This document shows, in pieces, positions 24,473 through 32,495 of a stretch of DNA of 64,000 bases. Position 1 is the first letter of the stretch, and each line of letters begins with the position of its first letter. Under the pieces are notes generated by a model. That model did not search any database. It worked only from the letters and a program-made list of their open reading frames with translations, and had not been told where the DNA came from. Source of the DNA: CADEFQ01 sp050249415 (GTDB lineage: Bacteria > Pseudomonadota > Gammaproteobacteria > Steroidobacterales > Steroidobacteraceae); the NCBI GenBank assembly GCA_050249415.1, contig JBFWQO010000002.1:1-64000 (forward strand), written 5' to 3'. A program made the translations under genes and the position numbers.

Positions 24473-25485
24473 CAGGACCCCTGTGTGGTCTCGACCACGA
24501 GCGAACGCGCCACGCAGCCCGGAACATCGTGGATCACGGCCGCGAGCGCGGTTTCTATGGCACGCGCGAAGGCGGTGCGATCCGCCCGTCCGTGGCTTTT
24601 TACCACGACTCCCCGCAGTCCCACCATGCACGCGCCGTTGTAGCGGCGCGGATCGAGCGTGGCGCCCACGCGCCTCAGCACCGGGCGCGCCAGCAACGCG
24701 ACCGCCCGCGTACCGACCGAGCGCGTGAACTCCGTGCGCAGCGTGGCGGTGATCAGCCGCGCGAGCCCCTCCATCGCCTTCAGCGCGACGTTGCCGGTGA
24801 AACCGTCGGTGACGACGACGTCCACCTCGCCCGAGAAGATGTCGTCGCCCTCGATGAACCCGAGGTACTGCACGTCGGTCGACGCGATCAGCGCATGTGC
24901 GGCCTGCACCGTCTCGTGTCCCTTGATGTCTTCCTCGCCGATGTTCAGCAACCCCACCCTCGGCGCGGCGACGCCGTACACGTCGCGCGCGACGATCGAC
25001 CCCATGAGCGCGAACTGTCGCAGCTGCTCCGCCGTCGCGGTGACATTGGCGCCGAGATCGAGCATGTAGGCGTGGCCGTGCGCGGCGGGCAACGCCGACA
25101 TGATCGGCGCGCGCTCGACGCCCGGCACGGTCTTCAGCACGAAGTGCGCAATCGCGGTGAGTGCGCCCGTATTGCCGGCGCTGACGCAGCCGCTCGCCGC
25201 GCCCTCTTTGACGCGATCGACGGCGATGCGCATCGACGAGCCCTTGCGCCGGCGGATCGCCGCGCGCGGCAACTCGTCCATCGGCACGACATCGTGCGCC
25301 GCCACGATCCGCGCGCGCGCGCGCACCGGCGGCGCGGCCTGCGCCAGGTGCGGTTCGATCGCCGCCGGGTCGCCGACGAGCTCGAGGTCGAGGTCCGGGG
25401 TGCGCGCGAGCGCGAGCAAGGCGCCCGGCACGCATTCCGGCGCGCCGAGATCGCCGCTCATCACGTCAATAGCGAGCGTCGGCAA
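24472..25485 (-). CDS. plsX: PlsX: phosphate acyltransferase
   Basis: 337 residues. It converts acyl-ACP to acyl-phosphate for phospholipid synthesis. Family segments are IDVMSGDLGAPE (usually DVMGGD), RKGSSMRIAVDRVKEG, CVSAGNTGAL, LDLGANVTAT, LLNIGEEDIKG, VTDGFTGNVALKAMEG and YNGACMVGLRGVVVKSHG. The start appears to be TTG 25485; there is no ATG or GTG at a suitable position and no strong ribosome binding site. It lies 53 bp downstream of rpmF. Confidence 0.95.
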   Translation of the reverse strand: MPTLAIDVMSGDLGAPECVPGALLALARTPDLDLELVGDPAAIEPHLAQAAPPVRARARIVAAHDVVPMDELPRAAIRRRKGSSMRIAVDRVKEGAASGCVSAGNTGALTAIAHFVLKTVPGVERAPIMSALPAAHGHAYMLDLGANVTATAEQLRQFALMGSIVARDVYGVAAPRVGLLNIGEEDIKGHETVQAAHALIASTDVQYLGFIEGDDIFSGEVDVVVTDGFTGNVALKAMEGLARLITATLRTEFTRSVGTRAVALLARPVLRRVGATLDPRRYNGACMVGLRGVVVKSHGRADRTAFARAIETALAAVIHDVPGCVARSLVVETTQGS

Positions 25486-25538
25486 GGGATGCCGTCCGGC
25501 CGCGGGTCAACGGGGCGCGCGCGTTGCGGCGCCGGCGT

Positions 25539-25733
25539 TCACTCTTCGCCTTCGTTCCCGGCGGGCTTTTCGATGACGCGCTTGCCGCGGTAGAAACCGT
25601 CCGGCGTGATGCGATGGCGCAGGTGCGTCTCGCCCGATTGCGGGTCGATCGACAGCGCAGGCTTCGCCAGCTTGTCGTGCACCCGGCGCATGCCGCGTGT
25701 CGACGGCGTCCTACGGCTCTTCTGAACAGGCAT
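25539..25733 (-). CDS. rpmF: 50S ribosomal protein L32
   Basis: 64 residues with the L32 N-terminus MPVQKSRRTPSTRGMRR and the HRITPDGFYRGKRVI segment. It lacks the zinc-binding cysteines, as gammaproteobacterial L32 usually does. It lies 5 bp after yceD, the conserved yceD-rpmF-plsX order. Confidence 0.97.
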   Translation of the reverse strand: MPVQKSRRTPSTRGMRRVHDKLAKPALSIDPQSGETHLRHRITPDGFYRGKRVIEKPAGNEGEE

Positions 25734-25738
25734 TTCCT

Positions 25739-26257
25739 CTACTCCTCATCGGGTCCCGGGCCGCCTTTCAGCAACGCCGCGAGTCCCGCGAACGGTTTCT
25801 GTGTCTCTGCCGCACGCTCATCGCCCCGCTGCAGGCCGCAGGCGGCGCGATCCGCATGCATCGCCACGATCGGCAGCGCGAGCAGCAGCTCTTCCTCGAC
25901 GAGTTCCCCGACCGTGATCCGCCCACCCGGGGCGAGCACGGTCTCGAATTCCGGCGCGACCCGATCCGCCGCATCCGCATCGGCGACGATCGCGATGCGC
26001 GCATGGCTCGCCACCGGCCACACCATCGGCTGCAGGCAGCGCTGGCAGGTCAGCGGCACGCCGGCCTCGACCGCGAGTTCGACCACCGCGAGCCCCTGCT
26101 CGCGCACGAATGCCGCCCGGCCCATTGCATGGCCCGCACCACCCGCGAGCTGCGGCGCGAGGCGCGCAAGCCGTGCGAGCGGAATCGAAAAATCGATGTC
26201 CGTGCGGCGATCCGCCAGTTGCTCGGCATCGAGGGGGCGCGACCAGCCGTCCGGCAT
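25739..26257 (-). CDS. yceD: YceD (DUF177) protein
   Basis: 172 residues. The YceD/DUF177 family precedes rpmF in most bacteria and is linked to 23S rRNA or large-subunit biogenesis. The CxxC pair LTCQRCLQP (about residue 71) and a C-terminal acidic tail with PFAGLAALLKGG are typical. ATG 26257 lies only about 9 bases downstream of a good -10 box, so the message may be nearly leaderless. Confidence 0.9.
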   Translation of the reverse strand: MPDGWSRPLDAEQLADRRTDIDFSIPLARLARLAPQLAGGAGHAMGRAAFVREQGLAVVELAVEAGVPLTCQRCLQPMVWPVASHARIAIVADADAADRVAPEFETVLAPGGRITVGELVEEELLLALPIVAMHADRAACGLQRGDERAAETQKPFAGLAALLKGGPGPDEE

Positions 26258-26266
26258 GGGGCGCGT

Positions 26267-26295
26267 ATAATAGGTACCGCTCCCCGCCGAGTCAA
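26267..26295 (-). promoter_or_regulatory. Sigma-70 promoter for yceD-rpmF-plsX-fabH
   Basis: On the minus strand TTGACT (26295-26290) and TATTAT (26272-26267) are spaced by 17 bp, one of the best sigma-70 matches in the window. The yceD ATG at 26257 begins 9 bases after the -10, which would put the transcription start within a few bases of the start codon. Confidence 0.7.
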
Positions 26296-26315
26296 AGAAA
26301 ACCTCAGCTAAGTCG

Positions 26316-26900
26316 TTGTTTCAAAGGCCGCTAATTCTCGCTTCCACGTCCCCGTACCGGCGCGGGCTGCTGGCCCGGCTCGGCGTGCCGTTTGCCGTCG
26401 AATCCCCCGGCGTCGACGAAGCGGTGCGGCCAGGCGAAGCGCCGGAGGGCCGGGCCGCCCGGCTCGCGACGGCCAAGGCACAGGCCGTGTCCCGGCGAAA
26501 CCCCGGCGCGCTCGTCATCGGCTCGGACCAGGTGGCGGCGCTCGATGGGGCGATCCTCGACAAGCCCGGCAATGCAGCGCGCTGCCACGCGCAACTTGCC
26601 GCGCTCTCGGGCCGCACCGCGAACTTCTTCACGGCCTGCGCCGTCGTCGGGCTCGATGCCGGCATCGACCTCGTGCACACCGACACGACGCGTGTCGTGG
26701 CGCGCAGGCTCACGGAGGCCGAGATCAGCCGCTACGTCGAACGCGAGCAGCCTTTCGACTGCGCGGGTGGCTTCAAGGTCGAGGCGCTCGGCATCGCGCT
26801 CTTTGAACGCGTCGAGTCGCAGGACCCGACCGCCCTCGTCGGCCTGCCGCTCATCTGGCTCGCGGCGGCCTTGCGGCGCGCGGGCCTCGACGCCCCCTGA
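26316..26900 (+). CDS. Maf/YceF nucleotide pyrophosphatase
   Basis: 194 residues. Maf fold: LILASTSPYRRGLLARLG at the N-terminus, GSDQVAALDGAILDKPGN with the catalytic aspartate, and EISRYVEREQPFDCAGGFKVE. The QPFDCAGG form fits the YceF subgroup, which hydrolyses m7GTP, better than dTTP/UTP-type Maf. The start appears to be TTG 26316; no ATG or GTG is available. It diverges from yceD, and its last 50 bp overlap the convergent rluC. Confidence 0.92.
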   Translation: MFQRPLILASTSPYRRGLLARLGVPFAVESPGVDEAVRPGEAPEGRAARLATAKAQAVSRRNPGALVIGSDQVAALDGAILDKPGNAARCHAQLAALSGRTANFFTACAVVGLDAGIDLVHTDTTRVVARRLTEAEISRYVEREQPFDCAGGFKVEALGIALFERVESQDPTALVGLPLIWLAAALRRAGLDAP

Positions 26901-27894
26901 CCGGCGCCGCGGCCAAGCGGTCGATCACGGCGGCGAGGTCGGCCGGCAACGGCGCATTGACGCTGAATTCCGTGCCGCTTTGCGGCCACACGAAGCTCAC
27001 GCTCGAGGCGTGCAGGAACATGCGCGCGAGGCCGAATTCCGCGAGCGCCGCATTGGCCTCCGCATCACCGTACTTGGCATCGCCCGCGACCGGGTGGCCC
27101 GCGTACGCGGCGTGCACGCGGATCTGGTGCGTGCGTCCGGTGTGGATCGAGACTTCGAGAAGACTCGCGCGCGCGCCGAAGAACTGCACGGGCCGGAAGT
27201 CGCTCACCGCGCTCTTGCCCGACGCGTGCGCTTTCACCGTGCGCTCGCCGCCGACACGCAGGTCGGTGCGCAGCGGCATGTCGATGCGCTTCTTGCCGAG
27301 ATCCCAGGCGCCGACGACGAGCGCGAGATAGCGCTTCTCGAATGCATGCTCGCGCAGGAGCGCGTGCAGCGTACGCAGCACCGAGGGCTTGCGCGCCACG
27401 AGCAGGCACCCGCTCGTGTCGCGGTCGAGACGATGCACGAGTTCGAGCCTGTCGTCGGGGTACGCCGCGCGCAACGCCTCGATCACGCCGAACGAGACGC
27501 CGCTGCCGCCGTGCACCGCAAGACCCGCCGGCTTGTCGACCACGAGCAGGGCATCATCGCGATGGAGCACCGCCGACCGCACCTGCTCGATGAGTCGCGG
27601 CGGCACCCGGCGAGTGGGGGGCGTGGCGTCGTCCGCCGCCCGTGGCGGCTGCACACGTACCGGCGGCACCCGGACGATGTCGCCCGCCTGCAACCGCAAC
27701 GAGCCGGCCGCCCGCTTGCCGTTCACGCGGACCTCGCCCTTGCGGATCAGCCGAAAGACATGGCTCGGCGGCACCTCGGGCAGCGCCTTGCCGAGGAACT
27801 TGTCGAGACGCACCCCGGCCGCATCGAGGGTCACTTCCACCCGGCGCGCGGGGCTGCGTGCCGGAGGCGATTGTGGCGCGGAAACGTCAGTCAT
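26851..27894 (-). CDS. rluC: RluC-family 23S rRNA pseudouridine synthase
   Basis: 347 residues. An S4 RNA-binding domain (about residues 20-75, RLDKFLGKALPEVPPSHVFRLIR) is followed by an RluA-type catalytic domain with the nucleophilic aspartate in HRLDRDTSGCL (near residue 155), and RTHQIRVHAA near 265. Position next to rne and maf matches RluC, which modifies U955, U2504 and U2580. It is divergent from rne across a 313-bp interval. Confidence 0.93.
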   Translation of the reverse strand: MTDVSAPQSPPARSPARRVEVTLDAAGVRLDKFLGKALPEVPPSHVFRLIRKGEVRVNGKRAAGSLRLQAGDIVRVPPVRVQPPRAADDATPPTRRVPPRLIEQVRSAVLHRDDALLVVDKPAGLAVHGGSGVSFGVIEALRAAYPDDRLELVHRLDRDTSGCLLVARKPSVLRTLHALLREHAFEKRYLALVVGAWDLGKKRIDMPLRTDLRVGGERTVKAHASGKSAVSDFRPVQFFGARASLLEVSIHTGRTHQIRVHAAYAGHPVAGDAKYGDAEANAALAEFGLARMFLHASSVSFVWPQSGTEFSVNAPLPADLAAVIDRLAAAPVRGRRGPRAARPPRAR

Positions 27895-27905
27895 GGCGTA
27901 AGATA

Positions 27906-27935
27906 TTGTTTTTCCAACAGTCCATTTGCTACGAT
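27906..27935 (+). promoter_or_regulatory. Candidate rne promoter
   Basis: TTGTTT (27906-27911) and TACGAT (27930-27935) are spaced by 18 bp on the plus strand. Initiation near 27942 would give a leader of about 265 nt before the rne ATG at 28208. Confidence 0.5.
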
Positions 27936-28207
27936 ACTCAGGTCCGTGGCGCCGGGGGTCGCAGCGTAATTGCCGATCCGAACGCGCCGCATGTTAGTTG
28001 GTCCCCGCTGTGGGGGCCATCGCACTTTAGAAGGCCGACCCGAGCGCGGAACGCGCAGCTCAGGCGGACCAAAGGTTTTCGGCGCACCGCTCACGCCACA
28101 AAGGGGCGGTCGATAACACGTGCAGCAATACCTGCCTCGCGAAATCCCCGCGTCCGATTCATCTTTCTCCGCCCGCCGGTCGGCCCCCGCATCCATAGAA
28201 GGGGCCA
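27936..28207 (+). other. Long rne 5' leader
   Basis: No gene is visible in this 272-bp stretch, which belongs to the 313-bp rluC-rne interval. It ends with the ribosome binding site AAGGGG about 5 bases before the rne ATG. In E. coli a long structured rne leader lets RNase E autoregulate its own message. A comparable leader here is an inference from length and position; I did not establish homologous hairpins. Confidence 0.4.
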
Positions 28208-30769
28208 ATGAAAAGAATGCTGGTCAACGCAACTCAACACGAAGAGTTGCGCGTCGCGCTGGTTGACGGTCAGAAACTTTACGACCTGTCGATCGAGCTG
28301 CCGTCCAAGGAACAGAAGAAGGCGAACGTCTACAAGGGTCGCATCTCGCGCGTCGAGCAGTCGCTCGAAGCGTGCTTCGTCGACTACGGCTCCGAACGCC
28401 ACGGCTTCCTGCCGCTGAAGGAAGTCTCGAAGGACTACTTCCGCAAGGCGCCCGAGGGCGGGCGGATGAATATCCGGGAGCTCCTGACCGAGGGCCAGGA
28501 AGTCGTGGTCCAGGTGGAAAAAGAGGAACGCGGCAACAAGGGCGCCGCGCTCACCACCTTCATCAGCCTCGCGGGCCGCTACCTCGTACTGATGCCGAAC
28601 AACCCGCGCGCCGGTGGCGTCTCGCGCCGGATCGAGGGCGAAGACCGCGACCAGCTGCGCCAGGCCATGGATGCGCTCAGGGTCCCGGAGGACATGGGCG
28701 CGATCGTGCGCACCGCGGGCGTCGGCCGCACGGTCGAAGAGCTGCAGTGGGACCTCGACAACCTCGTCCAGCAGTGGACGCAGATCTCCGGGGCGATCGA
28801 GGGCCGCCCGGCCCCGTTCCTCGTTTACCGCGAAAGCGACCCGGTGTCGCGGGCGCTGCGCGACTACCTCGGGGACGACATCGGCGAATGCCTGGTCGAC
28901 GAGCCGGCCGCGTTCGCGACCGCCCAGGAGTACATGCAGCGCTCGATGCCGGCCGACGTGCAGCGCAAGCTGAAGCTCTATAACGACGACATCCCGCTCT
29001 TCACCCGCTTCCAGATCGAGAGCCAGATCGAATCGGCGTATTCACACAAGGTGCAGCTGCCGTCGGGCGGCAGCCTCGTGATCGACTACACCGAGGCGCT
29101 CGTCTCGATCGACATCAACTCCGCGCGCGCCACGCGCGGCAGCGACATCGAGGCCACCGCGCTCAACACCAACCTCGAGGCCGCCGACGAGATCGCCCGC
29201 CAGCTGCGCATTCGCGACCTCGGCGGGCTCATCGTGATCGACTTCATCGACATGGAGTCGCAGAAGAACCAGCGCGAGGTCGAGCAGCGGTTGCGCGATG
29301 CGGTGCGCATGGACCGCGCGCGCATCCAGATCGGCCACCTGTCGCGCTTCGGGCTCCTCGAGATGTCGCGCCAGCGCCTGCGTCCCTCGCTCGACGAATC
29401 GAGCCACATCGCCTGCCCGCGCTGCTCGGGGATCGGCAGCATCCGCAGTGTCGAGTCGATGACTCTCGCGATCCTGCGGCTGATCGGCGAGGAGATGCGC
29501 AAGGACCGCACCGCACGCGTGATCGCGGAAGTGCCGGTCGACGTCGCGACCTTCCTCATCAACGAGAAGCGCGACTGGCTGCGCACGCTCGAGGACAAGA
29601 GCGACGTCGAGCTCGTGCTCGTGCCGAACATCAACATCGAGACGCCGGAATATTCGATCCGCCGCCTGCGCCACGACGAAGTGGACCAGCCGGAATTCCG
29701 CCGCGCCTCCTACAAGATGCCGACGCCCCCGGCGGTGCCTGATCCGGCGATCGGCCAGGTCAAGCCGCAGGAACCCGCGGCCGTGCCCGCCTTCCAGCCG
29801 ACGACGCCTGCGCCGATCGTGGTGCCGGCCCCCGCGGTGGCGGCGCAGGAGCCCGAGACCGTGGATGAACCACGGGCGAGCGGCTTCTGGGGACGTCTCA
29901 GGCAATGGCTCAACGGCAGCGGACAGATCGCAGTCGCTGCGCCCTCGACCACACAGCGCAGCGACGCGCGCCGCGGATCGCAGCGCGGCCACCATCGCGA
30001 CCGTGACCGGGACCGCGATCGGGGACGCGATCGCCAGCGCCGCGGTGACCGCGGCGGTGACCGCGGTGGCGATCGCAACCGCCACGGCGGCGACCGGGAT
30101 ATGGGACAGCGCGCGCGCGGCGGCGAGGGCGGAGGCTCACGCCGCGATGGCCGGGGCGAACGTCCGCGCGGGCAGCGCGAAGGTCAGCGTGACGGCCAAC
30201 GTGACGGCCAGCGGGATGGTCAACGCGATGCCCAGCGCGACGCCCAGCGCCAGCGTGACCGCGAAGCCCAACGCGAACGGCAAGCGCAACGCGAGCGCGC
30301 GCAGCCGCCGGGCGAACCTAATGCGCAGACGCCCGCGGTAGCGCCACCTGCGGTCGCAGGCTCGGCGAGCGACGGAACGGCGACGCCCGAGCGTGACGCA
30401 GGCGGCGCCGGCCCCGCGGGCGAGGAGCGCGGCGAGCGCCGCTCGCGGCGGCGTGGTCGCCGCGGCCGGCGCGGCGGCCGCGATCGCGGTGATCGTGACC
30501 AGGCTTCGACATCCGGTGGCGAACCGGCGCGTGCCGCCGACGACACGGGCGCATCGCCGGCGTCGCCCTCACCTGCTCCGGCTCCGGAAGGCGCCGGCGA
30601 GCGCACGCGCGAGTTCGATTTCTCTCCCGCATCGTCGGCTCCAGTTGCGCCGGCTCCGCCCGCCGCGGCGGCACCCGGAGAATCGAAACCCCATGTCGTG
30701 TGGTCGTCGCGTCCGACGAGTTATTCGTCGTCGCCCGATCGCCCGAGCGGGCCGGGCCGCGACGACTGA
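28208..30769 (+). CDS. rne: RNase E
   Basis: 853-residue endoribonuclease and degradosome scaffold. The catalytic half (1-510) has the S1 domain (YKGRISRVEQSLEACFVDYG), metal-binding Asp302 (VSIDINS) and Asp345 (IDFIDM), and the zinc-link Cys403/Cys406 (CPRCSG), all within one residue of E. coli numbering. The rest is disordered: a Pro/Ala linker, a WGRLRQWLNG segment (possible amphipathic helix near 560), then Arg-rich repeats and a Pro/Ala-rich tail ending HVVWSSRPTSYSSS. It is shorter than the E. coli protein (1061). Confidence 0.97.
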   Translation: MKRMLVNATQHEELRVALVDGQKLYDLSIELPSKEQKKANVYKGRISRVEQSLEACFVDYGSERHGFLPLKEVSKDYFRKAPEGGRMNIRELLTEGQEVVVQVEKEERGNKGAALTTFISLAGRYLVLMPNNPRAGGVSRRIEGEDRDQLRQAMDALRVPEDMGAIVRTAGVGRTVEELQWDLDNLVQQWTQISGAIEGRPAPFLVYRESDPVSRALRDYLGDDIGECLVDEPAAFATAQEYMQRSMPADVQRKLKLYNDDIPLFTRFQIESQIESAYSHKVQLPSGGSLVIDYTEALVSIDINSARATRGSDIEATALNTNLEAADEIARQLRIRDLGGLIVIDFIDMESQKNQREVEQRLRDAVRMDRARIQIGHLSRFGLLEMSRQRLRPSLDESSHIACPRCSGIGSIRSVESMTLAILRLIGEEMRKDRTARVIAEVPVDVATFLINEKRDWLRTLEDKSDVELVLVPNINIETPEYSIRRLRHDEVDQPEFRRASYKMPTPPAVPDPAIGQVKPQEPAAVPAFQPTTPAPIVVPAPAVAAQEPETVDEPRASGFWGRLRQWLNGSGQIAVAAPSTTQRSDARRGSQRGHHRDRDRDRDRGRDRQRRGDRGGDRGGDRNRHGGDRDMGQRARGGEGGGSRRDGRGERPRGQREGQRDGQRDGQRDGQRDAQRDAQRQRDREAQRERQAQRERAQPPGEPNAQTPAVAPPAVAGSASDGTATPERDAGGAGPAGEERGERRSRRRGRRGRRGGRDRGDRDQASTSGGEPARAADDTGASPASPSPAPAPEGAGERTREFDFSPASSAPVAPAPPAAAAPGESKPHVVWSSRPTSYSSSPDRPSGPGRDD
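29990..30300 (+). repeat. Arg-rich low-complexity repeats in the rne scaffold region
   Basis: Two in-frame tandem arrays. The first encodes alternating RD and RGD/GGD units (about 29990-30110). The second has a 12-bp period encoding repeated GQRD then AQRD units, passing into QRER (about 30170-30300). They form an arginine-rich RNA-binding-like segment and are unrelated to the 7-bp element family. Confidence 0.75.
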
Positions 30770-30771
30770 CC

Positions 30772-31236
30772 TCAGGGCGCCGAGAGTTCCTGCAGCAGTC
30801 CGCGTGCACCGCGCTCGGCGAGATCGACCACGAGGTCGAAGTCGGGCGCGGTGCCGTAGTACGGATCAGGCACTTCCCGCCGCCCGATCCCGGGGGCGAA
30901 CTCGAGGAACAACCTGATGCGTCCGCGCGCCCCGGCGGGCGCGCACGCCTCGAGGTCGGCGAGATTGGCTTCGTCCATCGCGAGCAGCAGATCGAAGCGC
31001 GCGAAGTCGAGGGGTTCGACCTGGCGTGCACGCAGTGCCGACAGGTCATAGCCCCGGCGCAACGCCGCGGCCTGGGAGCGCCGGTCGGGCGGCGCACCGA
31101 TGTGATACCCGGCGGTGCCCGCCGAATCGGCGTGCACCACGAGTTGCGGCGCCTCGCGCTGCGCGAGCGCCCGAAAGACGCCCTCCGCGGTCGGCGAGCG
31201 ACAGATGTTGCCGAGGCAGACGAACAGCACATTCAC
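30772..31236 (-). CDS. Low-molecular-weight protein tyrosine phosphatase
   Basis: 154 residues. The P-loop C(x)5R is CLGNICRSP at residues 7-15, and the general-acid aspartate is in VPDPYYGT. Such enzymes (Wzb/PtpA-like) often act with tyrosine kinases in polysaccharide production, but no kinase is nearby. GTG 31236 is chosen because the family starts directly at VLFVCLGNICRS. It converges with rne (2 bp between stops). In related genomes it neighbours kdsB; here a lipoprotein gene intervenes. Confidence 0.92.
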   Translation of the reverse strand: MNVLFVCLGNICRSPTAEGVFRALAQREAPQLVVHADSAGTAGYHIGAPPDRRSQAAALRRGYDLSALRARQVEPLDFARFDLLLAMDEANLADLEACAPAGARGRIRLFLEFAPGIGRREVPDPYYGTAPDFDLVVDLAERGARGLLQELSAP

Positions 31237-31390
31237 GGGCAGAAGTATACGGTCCGCGAAGCGCGTCAGTGGCCGAGCGCCTGCCGCAGGGCGCCGCGCG
31301 CGCAACGCTCACGGGCCGCCAGCACGCCGCGACGACCTGTTCACCGCAAGAAGGGGTGTAAGCTGCGGGCTCGGGTCTCGAGGAGCAGCC

Positions 31391-32080
31391 ATGAAGACCA
31401 GCGAACGGCGAGTGGCGAACGGCGAACAGCCAGCGGCGAATGGCGAACGGCGAGTGGCGAACGGCGAACAGCCAGAGGCGCGCGTTCGCTGGATGAGCGC
31501 TGCGGGTTGGCTTGGATGCGGGATCGTGGGGCTTGCGCTGGCAGGGTGTGGTCGGGCGCCCGCCGATGCATCGAGCGGATCTGAAGCGGCCGCGCCTGCG
31601 ACCGCTCCCACGTCGGCCGCAGCGAGCACCGCCGCAAAGCTGCCCACCGAGGTCGAAGGCGCACTCGCCGCGCGCGTGGAGGAGTGCACCGGAGTCGGCG
31701 GCATTCCCCACACCGACAAGGCGGTTCAGCACGCAGACCTCAACGGCGACGGCCATGAAGACTACGTGCTGTTCGCCGGCTGGATCGACTGCGAAAACGC
31801 CGCGAGCGTCTATGGCGATCGCGCGAAGCCGGTCACCATCCTCGTCGGCGACGACAAGGGCGGCGCCCGGGTCGCCCTCGAGAATTACGTGTATGACGTG
31901 CGCATCGAAGCCACGGGCGCCGGCGCGAAAGCCTGGCTCACCGTCTCCGGAGAGAACTGCGGGCGGCCGCCGGCGCCGGATTTCGCGAGCGAGGCGTTCT
32001 GCGAGCGCCCGATCGCATGGAATGCCGGCGCGGGCCGCTTCGACTTCGCGCCGGTGTCGACCGTAAGGATCATTGGATAG
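31391..32080 (+). CDS. Putative lipoprotein with a repeat-encoded N-terminal extension
   Basis: 229 residues, no family recognised. ATG 31391 has AGGAG 5 bases upstream. The first three codons (MKT) are followed by 26 residues encoded wholly by heptad element 5 (SERRVANGEQ repeated). Then comes what looks like an ordinary signal sequence: RVRWMSAAGWLGCGIVGLALAGC, with a lipobox at Cys53. The mature part contains ADLNGDGHEDYVLFAGWIDC, an EF-hand/FG-GAP-like calcium motif, and four cysteines. The simplest reading is that the repeat expanded between codon 3 and the original signal peptide. The stop codon TAG is itself the first base of heptad element 6. Confidence 0.7.
   Translation: MKTSERRVANGEQPAANGERRVANGEQPEARVRWMSAAGWLGCGIVGLALAGCGRAPADASSGSEAAAPATAPTSAAASTAAKLPTEVEGALAARVEECTGVGGIPHTDKAVQHADLNGDGHEDYVLFAGWIDCENAASVYGDRAKPVTILVGDDKGGARVALENYVYDVRIEATGAGAKAWLTVSGENCGRPPAPDFASEAFCERPIAWNAGAGRFDFAPVSTVRIIG
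31401..31477 (+). repeat. Heptad element 5 (left-type arm only, inside lipoprotein gene)
   Basis: Eleven consecutive exact 7-bp units. A 35-bp block (GCGAACG, GCGAGTG, GCGAACG, GCGAACA, GCCAGCG) is repeated as 31443-31477 with GCCAGAG as the last unit, separated by one GCGAATG, giving a 42-bp direct duplication. No right arm follows. Because 21 bp encode seven residues, the product is periodic (ERRVANG, EQPAANG). Confidence 0.85.
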
Positions 32081-32490
32081 CGAACCGCGTACGGCGTACG
32101 GCGTACGGCGTACGGCCAGAGGCGTGACGCCTCGCGCCGTGCGAGGTTCTCGAGCTGACAGCGCATTTCCTCGAACCGGGCCGGGCCGATCCGCGGCGTG
32201 GCCTTTCCAATCGGCGATCTCGCCGATGATGCGTACCGGGTTTCGCGAACGACAGGACCGGGCGGGATTTCCCGTAAACCTGTTGTTCGTCGGATCCGGA
32301 TCATCTGCGACGGATCCGGTCGGTTCCACGACACGGATTCTGCCGCGGCCTGTGGCATGGGCCAGCTCGGTCCCCCGGACGCCGCATCCTGGGGGCAAAT
32401 CGATGCACGCCGGCCGCGACGCGCGCGCGGCGCCTCTGGCTGATCGCCGCTCGCCTCTGGCCGTTCCGCTGATCGCCGCTCGCTGCTCGC
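32080..32490. repeat. Heptad element 6 (long composite, lipoprotein-kdsB interval)
   Basis: The left arm (32080-32121) is GCGAACC, four copies of GCGTACG, then GCCAGAG. The right arm (32434-32490) starts CTCTGGC and has TGATCGC and CGCTCGC units, with a second CTCTGGC at 32455. The 312-bp spacer has no convincing gene in either strand. It holds small inverted repeats (CGGATCC-type dyad near 32298, CCCCC/GGGGG near 32372-32395). The element fills the whole 415-bp gap, from the lipoprotein stop codon to 5 bp before the kdsB stop. Confidence 0.75.
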
Positions 32491-32495
32491 CCTCT

